The translations under genes and the position numbers were made by a program. The notes under the pieces were generated by a model. It saw only the letters and a list, made by a program, of their open reading frames with translations. It was not told the origin of the DNA and did no database searches. Of a stretch of 64,000 nt of DNA, positions 22,237 to 32,151 are shown piece after piece. The DNA is from Gnetum montanum (Eukaryota > Streptophyta > Gnetopsida > Gnetales > Gnetaceae): positions 228,855-292,854 of the forward strand of contig MNCI01011336.1 of NCBI GenBank assembly GCA_015680685.1, read 5' to 3'. Every line of letters begins with the position of its first letter. The first letter of the stretch is position 1.

Positions 22237-23895
22237 TTAACCGCAGAAGGAGATGCGGTAGTTGCCACCGGAGGGGCAGGTGAAGGTGGAGGAAGTATCA
22301 TCCTTGGCGTAGCTGTAAGCCTGGGGGCACTGGTCCTTGAAGAATCGGCTGTAACCGGTGGGAGCACAATTGTCGGTGAAGGAGCCGGTGCAGCAGTACT
22401 GAGGCTGCTGGAATTTGTTGCAGGCGCTGGTGCATCCGCCGGGGACTTTGAGTTGCTCTGGGCAAAGGCTGTTGATGTCTTTGTTGCAGTTGACAGTGGG
22501 GCAGCCTGGGCTTGATGGGTAGATTGACAAGGGAACGTTGAAGCCATCCACGAGGGAGATGTCATAGAAGTCGGTATTCTTGGCATCGTTGCCGTTCAGT
22601 GTGATCTCTGCCAGAGAGCTCGGCACGGCACCGGAGACGGTGCAGCTGAGCTGCCCGGCGCAGTCGCCGGTCTGGCAGGAGCCACGGCCTTCGGCATCGA
22701 AGGTGCAGCCGGTGCGGCCCCATATGCGGGCTGCCTTGGTGCCCACCACTAAGTCGAAGGTCCATGGCTGTGCCTGCGGCATCAACTGCTGACCTCCGCC
22801 GGGCAACGCGGCTGCCCACACCGGGTACCCGCATTTGTTCTCCACCGTTATCGTAGCTGCTCTTGTGCCTGTGTTAAAAGTGAAAAAGTTATATTGAAAG
22901 TTTGAAACTGAAATTGAAATTTAAGTACTTTTGAGATTGAAATTGAAATTATATTGCAGACGTAAGAGATGTTCTGGATGTAAATAATCGAACATTCAGA
23001 TAGACGTGAAAAGAACCTGGGTAGCTCAGTTTATTTTGTTTTGTTGGGAAAAAGTTAAAATAATAATGAAGATAAAGAGATGTTGTGTCTGCTAGCAGGA
23101 AAAAGTTATATTGAATGTTTAAACTGAAACTGAAATTTTATTGCATAAGTAACCTTAAAGAAAATTACAAAGGAGAGTGCTGGCTTCGGCAACGCTAAGG
23201 ACCTGGGTGAAATTTGAAACATAGCAACCAAATTGTATTAAAAAATCTAAGAAAAATTAAAACTGTAGTGATTGATTTAAATAATTGAATATTTTTTTTC
23301 ACAAGAAGAATACATAACCGATCTATATAGAAAAGGTTACTGCATCACTACTCCAAGGAATCACTGAAAGCACTAAAAAGTACATGGGAAAGAATCGACA
23401 AAAAATGATTCAAAGAATTTGTAAATAAACAAAGAATTCAGGTAGCTGACGACAATGGCAACAGCTACAAAGAAAGAAACTTAGTCCAACACATCCCCTA
23501 CACCGCCCATGCGAAATATGAAATAATTAAGATCTTAAATAGTTAATCCTTTATAATATCTGTGCCGGTTATAACAATAATCATTTTAGCTTACAGCTGT
23601 GGAGAAACCTTGGTTATATGGTTAAGCCGTTAAGATGGTGAGGCTCTAGTTTAAGTTCTATAAATCCCTCCAAAAAGTTCAATAACTTCAAAATATTCAT
23701 CATTATTAGGTGATAAATAATGAAATAACACTGGGTATCACAAAACGCTATCTAACAAATTAAAGCATTCTTAATATTTAATNTTATTGTGTTATTTTAG
23801 TATTCCCAGACAAAAAAATCGTATAAATGCATACGTGAAAACGAACCTTGCAAAGTCGCGCACAGCAGCAACGGAAACACAAGCAACAGAGCCAT
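22237..23895 (-). CDS. Thaumatin-like protein (PR-5 family), two exons
   Basis: Exon 1 is 23895-23847 (ATG GCT CTG...), exon 2 is 22868-22237, and the 978-bp intron has a GT donor at 23846 and an AG acceptor at 22870-22869. The product is 226 residues. It starts with a hydrophobic signal peptide ([16 protein letters not shown]), with likely cleavage after GTRA, then ATITVENKC. The mature part has 16 cysteines (eight disulphides), the thaumatin signature [16 protein letters not shown], and the Arg/Glu/Asp/Asp/Asp residues lining the acidic cleft (in [14 protein letters not shown] and [14 protein letters not shown]). It ends RISFCG. It should be a secreted, apoplastic defence-related protein; family members bind glucans, inhibit fungi, and include conifer pollen allergens. 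All expected residues are intact, so the gene looks functional. The first-exon start and splice phase are inferred from sequence only. Confidence 0.92.
22869..23846 (-). other. Intron of the thaumatin-like gene
   Basis: It contains a direct repeat of about 42 bp (22883-22923 and 23100-23140, aaaaagttatattgaa...). As the first copy adjoins the true acceptor, the second copy recreates a plausible upstream acceptor (tgctagcag, AG at 23090-23089). One ambiguous base is at 23783. Confidence 0.7.
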
Positions 23896-24024
23896 GTTCC
23901 TCTTGTCTTCGGGCTGTATTTTTGAAGAAGAAGACGAAGATAACGCTGTTAGTAGCATTCAGATAATTACCGGCTTCTCTTAAATTTCCATGAATACTGG
24001 TGAAACATTGCATAGCCCGGGCTT

Positions 24025-24034
24025 CTATTTATAG
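24025..24034 (-). promoter_or_regulatory. TATA box of the thaumatin-like gene
   Basis: ctataaatag on the minus strand lies 130-140 bp upstream of the ATG at 23895, giving a 5' UTR of about 100 nt. Viral sequence begins at 24145, leaving about 110 bp of host sequence upstream of the box. Confidence 0.75.
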
Positions 24035-24144
24035 CAGACTTCCCTGCCAGTCAAGCTAGCGAGTCTTGATCGGATCCGATACCGGGTCTGGGTTTCCAAT
24101 GTGAGAAGGGACCAGGCAGCCTCACTTTTTTCGTTAATGGCGTT

Positions 24145-24262
24145 GCAGATACGAATCGATTACACCCGACACACATCATTGCATAACCATTATTACAAGC
24201 ACTAGTGGGACACTTGTCACATATCTGGTGAATGCTTTTAGTCAAAGTTATCATTTAGAGAA
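24145..24262 (-). repeat. Block A: end of ORF X and start of viral intergenic region
   Basis: It matches 32050-32170 (-) and 28315-28410 (+): the gtgtcgggtgtaatc and gtgggacacttgtcacat strings. It stops before the viral TATA box. At 24262 it is joined to the beginning of the pol region, so most of pol is deleted from this block. Confidence 0.75.
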
Positions 24263-25428
24263 TTTGTTATATTCTTCTTTTTCTCCATATGGATCTATTT
24301 ACGGTTTGAATCATATCATTTTTTACTTTTTCTTTTTCTTGACCAGTTTCCGATTGGTGTGTTTCTTCTTTTAGTAATTGTTCAAACTCTTCGTTCTGAT
24401 GGTTCTGGTTGAGAATCTAATGTGTTGTCTCTATTTCTAAGATAATCCTTATATCTTTTTATTTCTTCCTTTTTGATATTTAGCTGATTTTCTACTACTA
24501 GATATTTATCTATATTTTCGATTGGAATACGTCCTAATTATTTTTTGAGTTTTTTCACATCATTTTTTAATTGTTGTAATTGGTATTGATCTTCTTGTAT
24601 AGATGATTCAGTTGGAGTTCGGGATCTTTGTGACATTCCGGATGATGAAGCTTTGAACCTATTCATATTGCAGTAATAAATGACATCTTCTTCGTCATCA
24701 CTATTTCGCAAGTCATCCGAAGCAGAATACTCGTCAGCGTCAGCGACATCCCTCCGTCAGAAAAATCAGGTTGATCGTTAACATCATAATGAGCAGAAGA
24801 CTCGTAATAAATATTCCGAGAAGGGTTAAAAGCAGATTGCTGATCAGATTGATCGAGGAATTCATAGAATTGTTCATTAATATTATGAGCCTGAATAAAA
24901 TGGATTTTCTTACACTCAGGATCTTTGTGTGGACAGGCGTTGGCAAAGTGCGGACCATTGCAGATGAAGCATTTCACATCTTTGGGCGGGATCTTAGATT
25001 GACGGTGCTGAAAGTATTCAGGAAAACGTTTAATTTTCCGAGGGAACTTGCGTCTCCATTGTTGATGTGGACGTGATTTGTAATTCTTAGATTTAGGAAA
25101 AGACTTAGATGGGTTCGATCTACGAGATCTAGAACAATGTGTACAGCTATTCCTATTTTTGGATTTTTGTAAATATTTTTCTTCTTGACATAATTATAAA
25201 CATAAATTTTTACCTAATTTACGAGTATGATCATGGACAAGATTTTGTGCTTGATGTGTATAGCACAATTCTCTATTTGTTGCTGTAAGGAATTGTTTGA
25301 TTTGGCCAAAACTCATTTATGCTAAATTCAAACCTTGCTTTTTTAATTCTTGAATATACTTATTGCAGAATGGTTGTGGTAAACAGCCTAATAAGTGTTC
25401 CTTTGCTGCAATTTCATGCGTTAATTTA
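24263..25428 (-). pseudogene. Block A: viral gag C-terminal half with zinc knuckle, then start of pol
   Basis: The minus frame at 24977-24663 starts MKCFICNGPHFANACPHKD, a CX2CX3HX4C zinc knuckle of nucleocapsid type. An acidic region follows, then a frameshift after DGG, then a Lys/Glu/Gln-rich, coiled-coil-like tail (24650-24450) and the first part of the next coding region (24375-24262). Upstream, 25428-24980 matches block C at 29390-28930. It is broken by stops (for example in the coiled-coil part) and truncated at both ends. Confidence 0.7.
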
Positions 25429-27493
25429 CTAGAAGAAGAAACACACCAATCGGAAACTGCTCAAGAAAAAGAAAAATTAAAAAATGATATGATTCAAACC
25501 GTAAATAGATCCATATGGAGAAAAAGAAGAATAGAACAACTTCAACAATATATCGAATGGGCCACTGAAGAAATTAATAAATTAGAAAAAGAAGAAGCTG
25601 AAGCCCATACCAATAAATTGTAATAAGAAAAATATTCTCCAAGTCCCTATGTGTACTTTTTGGATCAAGTTACCAAAGTTTAAAATATATCCTATTGATG
25701 TATTAATAGATACAGGAGCAAAAGCTACACTAGCAAGAAAAGGTATCATTCCTCATTATCTATGGAAACCAAGAGCAAAGTTAATTGTCACATTTGACAA
25801 AGTAAATAAACAAAAGTAGATAAACATGTAACTGAGGAAGCCCAGGTACCAGAACAAACTTCATCTGGTGAGATATTTTATTTAACAATTTTTTGTATAG
25901 GCTGGTTAACGTACGATAGGGTTGTAGGTATGGATAATCTAAATCAGTTTAGTCAATTAGTTGTTACAAAAACTCATATATATTTAGATAAACATAAATA
26001 TGAGAAATTAGAATATCCAACTATTAGATTTGATTACAAGCCACCAAAACAAGAAAGAACAAAGTGGCAAATCCATCAAATCCAAGCAAAACAGGATGAA
26101 TTAGGAAATATGAAACAAAAATTATTAACATTAGCCTCTGATAACCCTACGGCTTTCCGTCAAAAGAAAAGTCATTGGTGTCATATCACTTTATTAGATA
26201 AAATTAAAGTTCAATCAAAAGCATACCACATTGGCATGTCGCGAGAACTAAGACAAGAATGTGAACAAGAAATTAAGCAACTTCTGGAAAAGAAACTTAT
26301 ACAACCAAGTGTAAGTATGTTTAGTTGTGCAGCATTCTATGTCAACAAACGTGTTGAACTAACTAGAGGTAAGAAAAGATTAGTCGTCAATTATAAACCA
26401 CTAAATGAAATCATCAAACCAGTACAACATCCAATCCCTGGAAAGGATGATTTATTCCAAAGATTACAGAATACCCATTTATATTCCAAATTTGATTTAA
26501 CATCGAGATTCTGGCAAATACAGATTTATCCATAAGATAGATGGTTAACTGCATTTACAGTACTTGGAGGATTATACGAATGGAATGTGCTTCCTTTTGG
26601 TATCAAAATGGCTCCGTCTATTTTTTCAAATGACCATGGATAAAATCTTTCATCAATTTCCATTTATCATGGTTTATATCAACGATATATTAGTAATGTT
26701 TAAAAATGTAGAACAACATCTACAACATTTAAAAGTATTTTATAAATTAATAGATTTTAATGGCTTAGTTTTGTCTCCTTCGGAGAAAAAGATGTTTATA
26801 GGAGTAAAAATGGTAAATTTTTTAGGATTACAAATATAGAATGGAAGGATTAGACTGCAAGACCATATTTTGGTAGAAATACAAACATTCCCAAATACAT
26901 TAACAGAAAAAGTGTAGTTACAAAGATTTTTAGGTTGCTTAAATTACATCTCAGGGTTTTATCAAAATCTGGCAAAAGATCGACAACTCCTGAACCAGCA
27001 ACTACAGAAAAATGCACAACCATGGACAGATCAACATACAGAAATAGTCAAAAGATTAAAGGAACAATGTACCAAATTACCTTCATTAAGACTACCAACA
27101 ACAGGTACATTGATTTTGGAAACGGATACATCTGATCTATATTGGGGAGAAGTATTAAAAGAAAACCTGAATGGTCTAATCCATATATGCAGATATACTA
27201 GTGGTACTTTCAATAATGCTGAGAAAAATTACCACAACACCCATAAAGAATTATTAGCTATAATTAAAGGAATTATTAGATTTAGAATCTTTTTACAAGA
27301 AAAGAAATTTATCATACGCAGTGATCTCAAACACTTTGATAAATACTTACAAGTTAAAAACCTAAACAAAGTGGCACATACGCATTTAATTAGATGGTCT
27401 CTTTTCTTAGCTAATTTTTCATTTGATTCTAAATATATAGATGGAAATAAGAATTCTCTAGCGGATTTCCTTACCAGAGAATATCATAACTAA
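25428..27493 (+). pseudogene. Block B: viral protease, reverse transcriptase and RNase H
   Basis: An N-terminal charged helix region (25363-25623) is followed by the aspartic protease motif IDVLIDTGA (DTG codons at 25709-25717). RT occupies 25930-26839 with a clear palm (YSKFDLTSRFWQI, VLPFGIKMAP). The catalytic motif reads YIND at 26675-26686 instead of YxDD, so one metal-binding Asp is lost. RNase H at 27110-27493 keeps its acidic residues (ETDTSD, HKELLA, RSDLKHF, LADFLTR). A stop replaces a Gln codon after IQIYP, and frames shift near 25650, 26560 and 26940. It is not functional. Confidence 0.85.
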
Positions 27494-27605
27494 TCATTTG
27501 TGTTATTGTACATATTTCCTTTTGCAGCAAGGATGGACGCTTCGATCAAGTAGAAGAATTAGGCAATGTAGATATTCAAATTAGTATATAAGCCAGTTAG
27601 AGATT

Positions 27606-28322
27606 ATGAATATCCAATTAAGATATCAACCAAAATGGGATCAACTGGTCCAAAATTTCCATCAAATGCATTGTCAGACCAATATCACTCAGTCTTATTT
27701 CAAAACCACTTCCGAAATACCAGCTCAATTAGCATTAAAAACCTGTTTACATTTAAATAAAACCAACCTAGATGTCATGTGTTCAGACTGGCCATATTTT
27801 CAGCCCCAAGACTGTCATGTCTATCAGATCCAGTTTGATTTTCCTTACCACCAACTTTTTGATCGAGATAATTTCTGGGTATGGTGGAATAAATTTGGTT
27901 GTATGCCTAACAAGTTTCCTGCAAGTTTTCCATCATGGTTACAAACAAGGACTAGAACAATGGAACATGGCGATTTTTTGTACTTTAACAGTCTTCAAAC
28001 TACTGCATGGTTTGCTTTCCACCATGATGTTCAATCCAACTACTATCTAACCACAAGTTTAAGCAAGAGGTTAGATTATGAGAATCCTTGGTCCTTCGCC
28101 TGGTATCAAGATGTGTTTACCGCCACTACAGAAGATATTCATCAGCATTGTGAGATGACACGTCAGAATCCATCATCTCATGAACTCTGGACCCACAATC
28201 CACTCTTCCATCAATATCAACTCAGTGGAGGATATTATTACGTGCAATATCTTGCTGAACTGGAGTATTTCCCAAGTGAAGTGGAAGATGAGTTACATTC
28301 TCTAAATGATAACTATGACTAA
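27606..28322 (+). CDS. Block B: viral ORF X, intact 238-residue Trp/aromatic-rich protein of unknown function
   Basis: This is an uninterrupted frame from ATG 27606 to TAA 28322, placed after RNase H and before the viral intergenic promoter. The protein is unusually rich in Trp, Tyr, Phe and His (FWVWWNKFGCMPNKF, PWSFAWYQDVF) and ends in an acidic tail (SEVEDELHSL). I do not recognise the family. The position is that of a last viral gene, where other caulimovirids carry a transactivator or nothing. A second copy lies at 32152-32878 (-). It is the only viral frame besides the movement protein that is open over its whole length. Its start is uncertain: the frame upstream is open in block C to an ATG at 32937. 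Confidence 0.7.
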   Translation: MNIQLRYQPKWDQLVQNFHQMHCQTNITQSYFKTTSEIPAQLALKTCLHLNKTNLDVMCSDWPYFQPQDCHVYQIQFDFPYHQLFDRDNFWVWWNKFGCMPNKFPASFPSWLQTRTRTMEHGDFLYFNSLQTTAWFAFHHDVQSNYYLTTSLSKRLDYENPWSFAWYQDVFTATTEDIHQHCEMTRQNPSSHELWTHNPLFHQYQLSGGYYYVQYLAELEYFPSEVEDELHSLNDNYD

Positions 28323-28679
28323 AAGCATTCACCAGATATATAACGAGTGTCCCACTAGTGCTTGTAATAATGGTTATGCAATTATGTGTGTCGGGTGTAA
28401 TCGATTCGTATCTGATAAGATCAAATATTTTAAAGTAAAAGAGTCAATGCGGGATGAGTCATCTCGCACTTAGTAGATGAGTGGCGGTTCACTTCTCCTA
28501 TAAATAGAGTCCTTTGGTATGCATAAGAGGCATCAGACAGAGAGAACTCAAGTTTCTAGCGCTGAGCTCACTTGAAAGCATTCCTAGCTAAGCATCCCTT
28601 ATGCTTTGTATTCATGCTTGTACAATAGAGAGTGTTTTTGTTTAAGCATTCTATGATTCCGCTATGGCGCTCAGAAAAT
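28323..28679 (+). promoter_or_regulatory. Block B: viral intergenic region and promoter
   Basis: It contains a TATA box (ctataaatag, 28498-28507) and an AP-1/GCN4-like tgagtcat upstream (about 28455). The transcribed leader ends with gctatggcgctcagaaaat. The AATAAA present in block C is changed to aataga here. The block stops exactly where the primer binding site begins in block C (next bases would be TGGTATC). Confidence 0.75.
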
Positions 28680-30687
28680 AATCGTCAACGTCAGCGACAT
28701 TCCCCCCATTAGAAAAATCAAGTTGATCGTTAACATCATAATGAGCAGAAGACTCGTAATAAATATCCCGAGAATGGTTAAAAGAAGATTCCTGATCTGA
28801 TTGATCGAGGAATTTATAGAATTGTTCATTAATATTATGAGCCTGAATAAAATGGATTTTCTTACGATTAGTATCTTTGTGTGGACAGGTGTTGGCAAAG
28901 TGCGGACCATTGCAGATGAAGCATTTCACATCTTTGCACAGGATTTTAGATTCACAGTGCTGAAAGTATCCAGGAAAATGTTTAATTTTCTGAGGGAACT
29001 TGCGTCTTCATTGTTGATGTGGACGTGATTTGTAATTCTTAGATTTAGGAAAAGACTTAGATGGGTTCGATCTACCTACGAGATCTAGAACAATGTGTAC
29101 AACTATTCCTATTTTTGGATTTTTGTAAATATTTTTCTTTTGGACATAATTCTAAACATAAATTTTTACCTAATTTATGACTAAGATCATGGACAAGATT
29201 TTGTGCTTGATGTGTGTAGCACAATTCTCTATTTGTTGCTGTAAGGAATTGTTTGATTTGGCCAAAACTCATTTATGCTAAATTCAAACCTTGCTTTTCT
29301 AATTCTTGAATATACTTATTGCAGAATGGTTGTGGTAAACAACCTAATAAGTGTTCCTTTGCTGCAACTTCATGCGTTAATTTACCATAATAGTACCATT
29401 GCTCCATTTCATCCAAAAATACTGGTAAATCTTGTATTTTTGTCACATGAGCTTTGAAGTAACTATCACGATAAATTTCTTCTACATTTCCCTTTTGTCC
29501 AATAAATTCTTTTAATATTGCGCTTAAGAATACTGCAGTAGGTTGTCTCACAATTCTTTGTTTTATATGGGTAGGAATATGTGTCCATCATTTTTGCATA
29601 ATACCTTGAAAATTATAGGTCGTATTTAAGATAGCTCTAGCTGTTGGTTTTTGTTCTAATTGTATTTGAACTTCTAGATACGACTGAATACGATCTATGA
29701 CATCTTGTCTTTCTTTTAAGGTTTTGTTATCCATTGTGAATATTGGTTGTTTATCTCCTGCTTTTCTTATTTGCATTAAAGCTGCAGTTTCTCCTTGTTG
29801 AACTATTTTGCCAGTAGTATTCCTAATGACTTCTCGTTCAACTTCTAAATCTAATTCAGAAGTAGTAGATGAACTAGCAAACTGTGCAGTGTTGGCAAAG
29901 ATAAATAAACCTTTTCCCTTTTTCTTATATTTCACATTTTGTTCCTTTTTCCATTGTTTCTTTAATTGTTTCATATCAGGTGGTGATTGTGGAAATAAGA
30001 TTTGTTCAAGGGAATTTGGTTCAGGTGGTGCACTAGGAGTAATTCTAGGGCTTCTTGGTGTTTTAGGTACCCATATTTGTTTCATTTCTTGTAATCCTTG
30101 ATCTAGACTTCTTACTGCCATGTTTTGGGAAAAAGCGGCTTTGTTCATTTCCTCTAATATTTCTAATTGCACCCTATTTAAATAAACTACATCTCCTATA
30201 GTAGTATTAGTCCAATTTAATAAACATATTGAATCTTCTAGACAAGTTAAAGACTTTTTTACTTGTAAACGCCAGATTGATTCAGATGCTTCTTCATTGG
30301 TTAGTTTATGTTGTAATAACTCATATTTTTTCAGATGTTCTTCCTCTATTTTCTTCAATCTTTCTTTGTATTCTTTTCATGATCTCTTTCTTCTTCTTCA
30401 TGTTTGACATTCATATGTAGATGAACATTTTTTATCAAAGCATCACATTCTGTGCAATGATAATGATTGTCAACTTGTTCTAAAACTCTATGTTTGCATG
30501 TAGGATCTATTTGTTCAATAGTGGTGGAAGATTGAATTGATTTTTGATCATCCTCTAATACTTGTTTTAACTTCTGATTTTGTATTTGTAGATTTTGTAA
30601 TTGATGTTGCATAGCTATCAATTGTTGCTGCAAATTTGAGATTTTAGACATCTCAGATGAGGAATTAAAAGTAGATGGTTCATCCAA
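28680..30687 (-). pseudogene. Block C: viral gag/coat region
   Basis: It is read on the minus strand from 30687. A C2H2-like element (CTECDALIKNVHLHMNVKH) lies at about 30430-30380. A helical region follows (30358-29588, frame changed after NTKKD), then a capsid-like region (29551-29072) and the zinc knuckle CFICNGPHFANTCPHK at about 28929. It lies 43 bp after, and in the same frame as, the movement protein, with a single TGA between them, so both may once have been one polyprotein. It is interrupted by several stops and truncated at 28680, where block B joins. Confidence 0.75.
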
Positions 30688-30729
30688 TTTTTTTTTTTGT
30701 CTTTGTTCGTGATCGGATGAAAAGAGTTT

Positions 30730-31563
30730 TCATTTTTCTCTTCTTTTGGGATCTAAGGGATCATATGGTAGAAATTTTGGGTTGAGGAGATTTACCTTAT
30801 ATTTGCATTTTACCTTACTTGCTTCTGGTTTACCATAATGATAATAAACATCATATGCGTGTGTTAAATCTGGATATTGTGTATGGATTGGTAAATCTTC
30901 AGTATCAATTTCTACGCCATATTCTATGTTGATGGTACCAACTTGTGTTCTAGATTCTCCAAAAGGTAAGAGAGTTTTTATACTAGTATTACGAAATAAT
31001 TTGAAACATAATCTAGTTCCTATGGTAGCATAGATAGATTTTTCTATCATATCGACAGGTAAGTAAACTACTAACATTAAAGATTTGTAGATATGTGGAT
31101 CGTGAAGAGACAGTGTAAAGTTTGGGACTATAACTATGAGAGCATCAGTCTCTAGGGTTCCTTTGGCCTGAGTGATAATAGCATCTTCAAACTTCTTAAA
31201 TCGTTTATCTAATAACGCAATCCAGTATGGTGATTTCAAATGATAATTGAAGTGAGGATGGATATGAATTGAAAGTTCAGCCAAATGAATGTAATTATAC
31301 CCTTTCTTGATCCAATTCATGACTTCTAAGGGAGAAAAGAAAGTTAAATTTATAGGTCGTAACCATGATCTTGCGATTTCTAGATCACATTTAGACAGAT
31401 ATAGTTCTTTGAACGATTCTACAAATGTCAACGATGATTTATCATAAATTTCAAAACGTTTCGGAATTGGTAAAGGAACAGTACCATTGGTAGTGTTACA
31501 GAATTCAGAAATCCTACGAAAGTAATTAGAACCTAAGATACATGCGTTGTTGGGAGGAGTCAT
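30730..31563 (-). CDS. Block C: viral movement protein (30K superfamily), 277 residues
   Basis: The frame is open from ATG 31563 to TGA at 30732-30730. The order of beta-rich blocks matches the 30K movement proteins of plant pararetroviruses, including an internal HLAELSIHIHPHF stretch followed by a hydrophobic ALIVIVPNF strand and a YLPVDMIEK block. Such proteins enlarge plasmodesmata so virus can pass from cell to cell. It is the first gene after the primer site, as expected. The frame has no stop, but nothing shows that it is expressed from this silent integrant. Confidence 0.8.
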   Translation of the reverse strand: MTPPNNACILGSNYFRRISEFCNTTNGTVPLPIPKRFEIYDKSSLTFVESFKELYLSKCDLEIARSWLRPINLTFFSPLEVMNWIKKGYNYIHLAELSIHIHPHFNYHLKSPYWIALLDKRFKKFEDAIITQAKGTLETDALIVIVPNFTLSLHDPHIYKSLMLVVYLPVDMIEKSIYATIGTRLCFKLFRNTSIKTLLPFGESRTQVGTINIEYGVEIDTEDLPIHTQYPDLTHAYDVYYHYGKPEASKVKCKYKVNLLNPKFLPYDPLDPKRREK

Positions 31564-31783
31564 GATGAATTCAAAGAAGATGGTGATGTTGCCTCTATTG
31601 CGCGTCTTACACCAGCCTATCCGTCGGCCTCTTCTACGTGACTTACATTGGTCGGCGATCTACAAGAACCTCTTGTTCGAATGACTCAAAACACCTCACA
31701 ATAACGCTATATTTAGATCTCAGAACTTCCAAGAAATGAATGCATAAACACAGCTTTTTCAAAAAATGGGACTTAAACACACA

Positions 31784-31795
31784 GCTCCGATACCA
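31784..31795 (-). other. Block C: viral primer binding site (tRNA-Met type)
   Basis: TGGTATCGGAGC on the minus strand differs at one base from TGGTATCAGAGC, the site complementary to initiator tRNA-Met used by Caulimoviridae. It lies between the intergenic promoter and the movement-protein start. Confidence 0.8.
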
Positions 31796-32151
31796 TTTTC
31801 TGAGCGCCATAGCGGAATCACAAAATGCTCAAACAAAAACACTCTTTATTGCACAAGCGTGAATACAAAGCATAAGGGATGCTTAGCCAGGAATGCTTTC
31901 AAGTGAGCTCAACGCTACAAACTTGAGTTCTCTCTGTATGATGCCTCTTATGCATACCAAAGGACTCTATTTATAGGAGAAGTGAATTGCCTCTCATCTA
32001 CTAAGTGTGAGATGACTCATCTCGCACTATCTCTTTTACTTTTAAAGATTCGATCTTATCAGATATGAATTGATTACACCCGACACACATAATTGCATAA
32101 CCATTATTGCAAGCACTAGTGGGACACTTGTCACATATTTGGTGAATGCTT
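31796..32151 (-). promoter_or_regulatory. Block C: viral intergenic region and promoter
   Basis: Read on the minus strand, the TATA box (ctataaatag) is at 31986-31977, and AATAAA is at 31850-31845, about 130 nt downstream. A tgactcat element lies upstream (about 32010-32020). It is the inverted partner of 28323-28679. Confidence 0.75.

Larger units (their letters stand above)
15452..22355. repeat. Segmental duplication, unit 1
   Basis: The order Athila-like pol fragment (-), gag (-), LTR (-), RTE LINE fragment (-), spacer and 3' end of the thaumatin gene is repeated in the same orientation at about 52250-57907. The left edge is at gttataaccactataacc (15452; partner 52250). Unit 2 has lost about 1.19 kb at 52535-52541 compared with 15745-16930. 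The right edge is inside the thaumatin coding sequence. Confidence 0.85.

Noticed and set aside
22233-22834. Long open frames overlapping thaumatin exon 2 in other frames and on the other strand
   Set aside because: They are shadows of the GC-rich coding exon; only the 16-cysteine frame has family motifs and proper splice sites.
23792-24013. 73-residue minus frame over exon 1 of the thaumatin gene
   Set aside because: The signal peptide and splice phase are in another frame, starting at ATG 23895; this frame crosses the donor site.
30355-30358. Overlapping stop/start between two viral gag frames read as coupled re-initiation
   Set aside because: The downstream frame begins with TTG, not ATG; a simple frameshift in a decayed gag explains it better.
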